Origin: Candidatus Eiseniibacteriota bacterium
GTDB taxonomy: Bacteria; Joyebacterota; Joyebacteria; Joyebacterales; Joyebacteraceae
Direction: 5' to 3'
Assembly (NCBI GenBank): GCA_030638405.1
Contig: DAOWER010000049.1
Span: 1-10,257 of the forward strand
Length of the DNA: 10,257 nt
Each line of letters opens with the position of its first letter. The stretch's first letter is position 1. Of this stretch, positions 6,717 to 10,257 are shown one piece after another. A program made the translations under genes and the position numbers. The notes under the pieces were generated by a model. It was not told where the DNA came from and ran no database searches. It saw only the letters and a program-made list of their open reading frames with translations.

Positions 6717-8077
6717 CGTCTACGCGCGCTGTCGCCTTTTCCCTCGCGGCCGTTGTGTCGGCCGCCGTTGGTCTGCTCGGTGCGTGCGGACCAACACCCG
6801 AGCCCACTGTGGAGGTCGTGGAAGAAGTCGCGGAAGCACCTGACTCGCGGGTGGAACTGGTGATCGAGGACGGACTGCCGGGCGAGTCGTACGCCGTGCT
6901 CGCCTCCGACGGCGCCTGGTGCTGGTTCGGCGACCCGCGGGCTGTCTTCCACGAAGGAGAGCACAGGCGGACCTTCGTCGGATTCGTGACGTCGACCGGT
7001 GACGTTACGCTGGCGCACTACGATCACGACTCGAAGGAGGTGGCGTCGGCCGTGGTCAAGGAGCGGTTGCAGGAGGACGACCACGCGAGCCCGGCCGTCC
7101 TGGTTCGCCCTGACGGCCGGCTGATCGTCTTCTACTGTGGTCATCGAGGACGCTGGATGGTCTACAGGACCTCCACGAATCCCGAAGACATCGCTTCGTG
7201 GGGGAAGCCGCACGCGGCATCGGGCCACACATCGGAGGCATGGGGATACACCTACCCGAACGCGGCGCTTCTCGAAGGAGAGAGAGGCAAGAGGTACGTC
7301 TTCTGGCGGGGAACGGACTACCTGCCCATGTTCTCGACCACAGAGACCGGCCTGAGCTGGAGCGAGCCGGTCGCACTGATTCGTGGGGACGGGGAGAGAC
7401 CGTACGTCAAGGTCGCCTCCGACGGCGCTACCACGATCCACTTCGCGTTCACGAACGATCACCCGAGCAGCGAGCCTGCGAACAGCATCTACTACGCATC
7501 CTACAGGGACGGCACGTTCCGCCGCGCCGACGGTTCGACACTGGGCACGATGGAAGACCTGCCGCTTGCGTTCGATGAGGTTGACCTTGTCTACGACGCC
7601 GCGGACGCGGGCGCGCGGGCCTGGCTGTGGGATCTCGCATTCGATTCCTACGGGAATCCGGTCATCGCGTATGCGACCTTCCCGACTGAGGACGACCACA
7701 GGTATCGCTACGCGCGATGGGACGGTACCGTCTGGGTGAATTCGGAGCTCACGCCCGCGGGGTCCTGGTTTCCGACCGGCCAGGAGAGACGCCGCTACTT
7801 CGAGCCCTACTACTCGGGAGGGATAGCTCTCGACCACTCGGACCCGTCGGTAGTCTACCTCTCCCGGCCGATCGGAGGCGTGTTCGAGATAGAGCGGTGG
7901 ACGACACCGGACGGCGGGCGCAGCTGGTCCTCCGAGACCGTCACCAGCGGGTCGGCCTCGAACAACGTCAGGCCGCTCGTGCCGCTCGGGCGCGCGGCGG
8001 GCGGCCCGGGGCTCATATGGATGAACGGCCCATACACCGACTACACACGCTACTCGACCTCGCTGAGAATGAAGTAG
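6713..8077 (+). CDS. BNR_4 beta-propeller lipoprotein, paralogue of the preceding gene's N-terminal half
   Basis: The 454-residue protein starts at GTG 6713, inside the stop of the previous gene (GTGA). AAGGAG (6701-6706) lies six bases upstream, which supports translational coupling. A lipobox LGAC puts the lipidated cysteine at residue 25. The +2 residue is Gly, not Asp, so outer-membrane sorting is expected. An acidic linker (about 29-45) leads to a BNR_4 propeller filling residues about 58-454. By eye about half its residues match the upstream paralogue, including GAWCWFGDPRAV, DHASP (H124), HRG (H144), GERPY, FRRADGS, YSGG, LDH-DPSVVYLSRP and YTDY. The two histidines are 20 residues apart in both proteins. 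There is no GH105 domain. It may be a surface-tethered lyase or glycan binder working with the fusion enzyme; binding versus catalysis cannot be settled from sequence. Confidence 0.87.
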   Translation: MTSTRAVAFSLAAVVSAAVGLLGACGPTPEPTVEVVEEVAEAPDSRVELVIEDGLPGESYAVLASDGAWCWFGDPRAVFHEGEHRRTFVGFVTSTGDVTLAHYDHDSKEVASAVVKERLQEDDHASPAVLVRPDGRLIVFYCGHRGRWMVYRTSTNPEDIASWGKPHAASGHTSEAWGYTYPNAALLEGERGKRYVFWRGTDYLPMFSTTETGLSWSEPVALIRGDGERPYVKVASDGATTIHFAFTNDHPSSEPANSIYYASYRDGTFRRADGSTLGTMEDLPLAFDEVDLVYDAADAGARAWLWDLAFDSYGNPVIAYATFPTEDDHRYRYARWDGTVWVNSELTPAGSWFPTGQERRRYFEPYYSGGIALDHSDPSVVYLSRPIGGVFEIERWTTPDGGRSWSSETVTSGSASNNVRPLVPLGRAAGGPGLIWMNGPYTDYTRYSTSLRMK

Positions 8078-8252
8078 GCCGGAGGCGCGCACCGATGTGC
8101 CACTGTGCCGCCCGCGGCCTGCCAGCGCCACGCAGTTCGCGAACGACAATTCAGGAACCGCGTGCGCCAATTGTTGCTGCTCACCCCTTCCGCGCGCCTG
8201 CCCCGCCTGTGCGGCCACCAAGCGCCAATCTCACCGGGATCGCCGATTCCTG
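8078..8252. other. Intergenic region with palindromes
   Basis: No gene or clear intrinsic terminator is visible after the BNR_4 lipoprotein stop. Two symmetrical elements stand out: a perfect 10-base palindrome GTTCGCGAAC (8135-8144), and directly beside it CGACAATT (8144-8151) facing AATTGTTG (8169-8176) across 17 bases. Either could be an operator. The promoter that follows at 8253 belongs to the next transcription unit. Confidence 0.4.
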
Positions 8253-8281
8253 TTGACAGCTGGCGTCGCTCTTGCTATCCT
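8253..8281 (+). promoter_or_regulatory. Near-consensus sigma70-type promoter
   Basis: A perfect TTGACA (8253-8258) is followed after exactly 17 bases by TATCCT (8276-8281), predicting a start near 8288. This is the best promoter in the window. It reads first through the small structured element ending in a terminator at 8338-8368, and then toward the cold-shock gene at 8508. It therefore serves either a small RNA, the cold-shock gene with a leader of about 220 bases, or both. Confidence 0.7.
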
Positions 8282-8287
8282 ACTGCC

Positions 8288-8368
8288 AAGTAGTAGGCGG
8301 AGCCACGTCGGTGCACGGACATATCCGAGGACACTAGAGGGACCTGGCATACGCGCAGGCCCCTTTTT
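8288..8368 (+). ncRNA. Candidate small RNA or attenuated leader of the cold-shock gene
   Basis: A strong promoter (8253-8281) and an intrinsic-terminator-like hairpin with a T-run (8338-8368) enclose about 80 bases with no credible open frame. A small hairpin CGGA-CATA-TCCG lies at 8316-8327. I do not recognise it as a known RNA family. Long structured 5' leaders are well known for cold-shock genes such as E. coli cspA, so it may be the start of the csp leader with premature termination. Alternatively, it is a separate small RNA. Confidence 0.35.
8338..8368 (+). terminator. Intrinsic terminator or attenuator in the csp leader
   Basis: AGGGACCTG (8338-8346) pairs with CAGGCCCCT (8356-8364) around a 9-base loop with one mismatch. 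The T-run 8364-8368 begins at the last paired base and runs directly on. It lies 50-80 bases after the predicted start of the strong upstream promoter and 140 bases before the cold-shock gene, with no coding gene in front of it to terminate. That makes it an attenuator or the end of a small RNA. Confidence 0.55.
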
Positions 8369-8421
8369 GCTTCTGAGGCGTATGCTCCCGGAGACACCGG
8401 CGGTGCTGTGGCGCGCTCAAA

Positions 8422-8483
8422 GCGGGTGAGAGGCCCGCGCATTAGCAATGGCCGACAGATCGGGACGAGAGCCCGGATGCGGC
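8422..8483 (+). promoter_or_regulatory. Hairpins in the cold-shock gene leader
   Basis: Two more stems sit between the attenuator and the ribosome binding site. The first is GCGGG/CCCGC (8422-8426 with 8434-8438). The second is a two-part hairpin with GCCG (8451-8454) pairing CGGC (8480-8483) outside CGGG (8461-8464) pairing CCCG (8472-8475). The second ends ten bases before the Shine-Dalgarno sequence, so its folding could affect translation, for example with temperature. This rests on pairing only. Confidence 0.35.
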
Positions 8484-8507
8484 TGCTTAGATGGAGGTAA
8501 GTGCTGG

Positions 8508-8726
8508 ATGCGTACGACCGGTAAGGTGAAGTGGTTCAATGACAGCAAGGGCTTTGGTTTCATTACGCCGGATGATGGGCAGAAGGACTGCTTCGTCCAC
8601 TTCTCGGCTATCCAGAGCGGCGACGATGCTTTCAAGACCCTCGGCGAGGGCGACTCTGTCGAGTTCGACATCGTCCAGGGTGAGAAGGGTCCGGCTGCGG
8701 AGAACGTCGTCAGGCTCGCTGAGTAG
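8508..8726 (+). CDS. Cold-shock protein, CspA family single-domain nucleic-acid chaperone
   Basis: The 72-residue protein starts at ATG 8508, preceded by GGAGGTAAG (8493-8501) with a 6-base gap. An in-frame ATG at 8448 would add 20 residues unlike any Csp and has no ribosome binding site, so it is rejected. The whole protein is one cold-shock OB-fold: TGKVKWFN at the start, RNP1 KGFGFI (about 14-19), RNP2-type DCFVHFSAI (about 27-35), and a final AENVV. Such proteins bind single-stranded RNA and DNA, melt RNA structure, and act as antiterminators in the cytoplasm. The cysteine before FVHF is a mild deviation from the usual D-[VIL]-FVHF. The gene appears monocistronic, with a structured leader upstream and a strong terminator 25 bases downstream. 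Confidence 0.96.
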   Translation: MRTTGKVKWFNDSKGFGFITPDDGQKDCFVHFSAIQSGDDAFKTLGEGDSVEFDIVQGEKGPAAENVVRLAE

Positions 8727-8751
8727 CCTGGTTGCGTAGAATACGAACGCG

Positions 8752-8789
8752 AAAGAGGGCCGCCCCGCGCAGTGCGGGGCGGCCCCTTT
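8752..8789. terminator. Strong GC-rich terminator between csp and the OmpA-like gene
   Basis: GGGCCGCCCCGC (8757-8768) pairs perfectly with GCGGGGCGGCCC (8774-8785) around GCAGT. Past one bulged A, AAAG (8752-8755) also pairs with CTTT (8786-8789), for 16 bp in total. The A and T flanks make it usable in both directions, as expected between convergent genes ending at 8726 (+) and 8829 (-). Confidence 0.85.
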
Positions 8790-8828
8790 GCTTGTTTGTC
8801 GCGGTCTTCGCCGAGCCCCGCGCTCCTG

Positions 8829-9500
8829 CTATCCCTGCTCCGCCTGCTCCTCAGCCGCACTTCGCAGCTCGTCGTTGGCCATGACGGCGACCTCGACGCG
8901 GCGGTTGGCCTGCTTGCCCTCCGTCGTGCTGTTGTCGGCTACCGGCTGTGACTCGCCGTACCAGGTTGACGACATCCGCGGGCTGCTGACCTCGCCTTCC
9001 GCGAGGTATCGCTCCACCGCTCGTGCCCTTCGCTCTGAGAGGACCATGTTGTAGTCCTCGGAGCCGTCCGAGTCTGTGTGGCCTTCGAGCAGTATGTTCG
9101 TGTCCTCGTACTTGTTGAGGATGACCGCGAGCCGCGTGATGTTGTCCTTGGCCTCGGCCCTCAGCTCGGCCTCGTCAACAGCGAACAGGATGCCCGAATC
9201 GAAAGTGATCTTGATGCCCTCTCCGACGCGCTCGATCGTGGCGCCCTCGAGGTCACGCTCCATCTCTGCTGCCTGTTCGTCCATGTAGTTGCCGATGATG
9301 CCTCCGGCGGCTCCACCGACCACCGCGCCCAGTATCGCGCCGACCGCGGTATTTCCTGCCGCGTTCCCGATGACCGCGCCCACGGCCGCGCCGCCTGCGG
9401 CGCCGATCAGGATGCCGGCGTCCTGTTTCGTCATCGACGCGCACCCGAACAGACCAAACACCAGGAGCGCGGTCAGCATCAGTGCCAGAACTCTCCGCAT
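8829..9500 (-). CDS. Glycine-zipper and OmpA-domain outer-membrane lipoprotein
   Basis: The 223-residue protein starts at ATG 9500. AAGGAGG (complement of 9506-9512) lies five bases before it, and the lipoprotein signal begins there. An upstream in-frame start at 9545 would put 15 charged residues ahead of the signal and is rejected. The lipobox is LFGC, with the lipidated Cys at residue 20. Residues 28-70 are a glycine-zipper segment of GxxxG-type repeats, often thought to insert in or pack on membranes. Residues about 98-207 are an OmpA C-terminal domain. EGHTD (D143) and LSERR (R158) are 15 apart, as are the diaminopimelate-binding Asp and Arg of Acinetobacter OmpA, and NRRVEV follows at 199-204. 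The protein probably tethers the outer membrane to peptidoglycan, in the manner of Pal. There is no tol-gene context here, so I do not call it pal. Confidence 0.92.
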   Translation of the reverse strand: MRRVLALMLTALLVFGLFGCASMTKQDAGILIGAAGGAAVGAVIGNAAGNTAVGAILGAVVGGAAGGIIGNYMDEQAAEMERDLEGATIERVGEGIKITFDSGILFAVDEAELRAEAKDNITRLAVILNKYEDTNILLEGHTDSDGSEDYNMVLSERRARAVERYLAEGEVSSPRMSSTWYGESQPVADNSTTEGKQANRRVEVAVMANDELRSAAEEQAEQG

Positions 9501-9544
9501 GGTCCCCTCCTTCTTCACGTCCGTGTCGCTTCCCGATTCCTCCA

Positions 9545-9561
9545 CCGCTGTGAATCAGCGG
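9545..9561 (-). promoter_or_regulatory. 5' hairpin of the OmpA-like mRNA
   Basis: CCGCTG (9545-9550) pairs exactly with CAGCGG (9556-9561) around a 5-base loop. It sits at the predicted transcription start of the minus-strand OmpA-like gene (near 9559). A hairpin at the extreme 5' end can slow mRNA decay, as known for E. coli ompA. Whether it does so here is inference, and the exact start site is unmapped. Confidence 0.35.
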
Positions 9562-9565
9562 CGCC

Positions 9566-9595
9566 AGTGTAAGCGCGCACCGGCACCGGAATCAA
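9566..9595 (-). promoter_or_regulatory. Predicted promoter of the OmpA-like lipoprotein gene
   Basis: On the minus strand, TTGATT (complement of 9590-9595) and TACACT (complement of 9566-9571) are separated by 18 bases. The predicted start is near 9559, about 60 bases before the ATG at 9500. The match to consensus is moderate and the position is sensible. Confidence 0.45.
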
Positions 9596-9720
9596 GAGAC
9601 GATTGGACGTCATCGCTCATTCGATGGCAGGCCGCGCTTTGCTCTGTGACATACTGCGGGAGTTGTGACCTGTGAGACACGCCCGACCGGCGCCGGCTGG
9701 CGACCACCGAGTCGAGAATC

Positions 9721-10257
9721 CTACCTGAGCACCAGCAGTTTCGCGCGGAGGGTGCCCGCCCGGTTCGCGACCACGCAGAAGTACGTTCCGCTCGCGACGC
9801 GCCTCCCACCATCGTCGGTGGCGTCCCAGCGGACGGTCCGTGCCTCGGACTCCGACGACGTGCCGTCGAGCGTACGCACGAGGCGTCCTGCGACGTCGTA
9901 TATCCGCAGTGTGTATCGGCTCAGTGAACTTCGCGACTGCGCTTGCGGGAACTGCGGCAGAGCGAACCTGATGGCCGTGTGGTCCGCGATGGGATTGGGA
10001 AAGACCCAGATGCGCCCGGACACACCGGCGCCCGCCATCACCAGGACTGCCTGTGAGAGTCCGCTCTCGTTCCCCGCCGCGTCGCGTGCGGCGACCACGT
10101 ACTCGTAGTACGTGCCAGGCCGCACATTCGCGTCGCTGTAGGCGGTCTGCCCGGCCGGCACCGCCGCCACGGCGGAGTGCAGGAGCTGTCCCTCGCGTTT
10201 CTTGTAGAGCGTGTAGCCGGCAAGGTCGCCGTCGGGCGTCGGCTCCCACGACAGACT
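9721..10257 (-). CDS. C-terminal part of a secreted Fn3 and FlgD-like Ig protein, 5' end outside the window
   Basis: The frame runs open from the stop at 9721-9723 to the window edge, giving 178 residues. The GTG at 10170 is an internal valine in the middle of a domain, so the true start lies beyond 10257. Residues about 1-74 of the fragment form a fibronectin type III domain (LSWEPTPDGDLAGYTLY, then YYEYVVAARDAAGNES). Residues about 82-178 form a FlgD-like Ig domain (VFPNPI, RIYDVAGRLVRTL, VRWDATDDGGRRVASGTYF, LLVLR). This C-terminal module is common on large secreted proteins of FCB-group bacteria and resembles type IX sorting domains, so it may serve in export or surface attachment (inference). 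The catalytic or binding part of the protein is upstream and not visible. Confidence 0.88.
   Translation of the reverse strand, partial: SLSWEPTPDGDLAGYTLYKKREGQLLHSAVAAVPAGQTAYSDANVRPGTYYEYVVAARDAAGNESGLSQAVLVMAGAGVSGRIWVFPNPIADHTAIRFALPQFPQAQSRSSLSRYTLRIYDVAGRLVRTLDGTSSESEARTVRWDATDDGGRRVASGTYFCVVANRAGTLRAKLLVLR

Noticed and set aside
6536..8221. 561-residue open frame on the minus strand
   Set aside because: It lies opposite the BNR_4 lipoprotein gene and the end of the fusion gene, both with clear domain matches and ribosome sites. Its translation shows no domain and is the usual antisense frame of GC-rich coding DNA.
8451..8483. Hairpin with an ACGA loop start resembling a mini-ykkC (guanidine-II) riboswitch
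   Set aside because: The loop is seven bases and not a tetraloop, only one such hairpin is present, and the downstream gene is a cold-shock protein and not a guanidine-related gene.
8448..8510. Upstream ATG at 8448 as the cold-shock protein start
   Set aside because: The extra 20 residues are not part of the family, and the ideal GGAGGTAAG site serves ATG 8508 instead.
9501..9545. Upstream ATG at 9545 as the OmpA-like start
   Set aside because: It would place a charged 15-residue stretch, translated across the real ribosome site, in front of a lipoprotein signal.
9684..9705. CCGGCGCCGG palindrome after the FlgD-Ig gene as a terminator
   Set aside because: It has no loop-forming spacer and no T-run in either direction, so it reads as a chance GC palindrome.

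Overview
This is a GC-rich stretch of bacterial chromosome, and most of its proteins are secreted or in the envelope. It holds seven protein genes, two of them cut by the window edges. The mix points to an uncultured, diderm lineage of the FCB group (Eisenbacteria, Krumholzibacteria or Latescibacteria type): an outer-membrane DUF5916 barrel, a secreted cysteine-rich parallel beta-helix protein, an Fn3 plus FlgD-like Ig C-terminus, an OmpA lipoprotein, and GH105/BNR_4 carbohydrate enzymes. The taxonomic call is inference from protein families. No rRNA, tRNA, IS element, integrase or CRISPR array was seen.

Layout. Positions 1-2234 (+) are the 3' part of a DUF5916 outer-membrane barrel gene. It converges on a secreted right-handed beta-helix protein (2330-3655, -), with a perfect 16-bp terminator hairpin between them. 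A 547-base intergenic region (3656-4202) carries divergent sigma70-like promoters and a long structured leader. It feeds a two-gene operon. The first gene (4203-6716) encodes an exported fusion of a BNR_4 beta-propeller with a GH88/GH105 unsaturated uronyl hydrolase. The second (6713-8077) encodes a lipoprotein paralogue of the BNR_4 half alone and overlaps the first by GTGA. Next come a near-consensus promoter at 8253, a short leader with an internal terminator, and a cold-shock protein (8508-8726, +). A bidirectional-looking terminator separates it from a glycine-zipper/OmpA lipoprotein (8829-9500, -). The window closes with the C-terminal part of a secreted Fn3/FlgD-Ig protein (9721-10257, -).

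How the genes may work together. The strongest story is the two-gene operon. GH105 enzymes remove the 4,5-unsaturated uronic acid that polysaccharide lyases leave on their products. Several lyases acting on rhamnose-uronate linkages are seven-bladed propellers. I infer that the BNR_4 half may be the lyase and the GH105 half the uncapping enzyme, giving a cut-and-uncap protein beside a membrane-anchored lyase-like or glycan-binding partner. The substrate would be a uronate-containing polysaccharide such as ulvan, an arabinogalactan protein or rhamnogalacturonan. The lyase role is not proven by the sequence. The other genes look like general envelope and stress functions and show no clear link to this operon.
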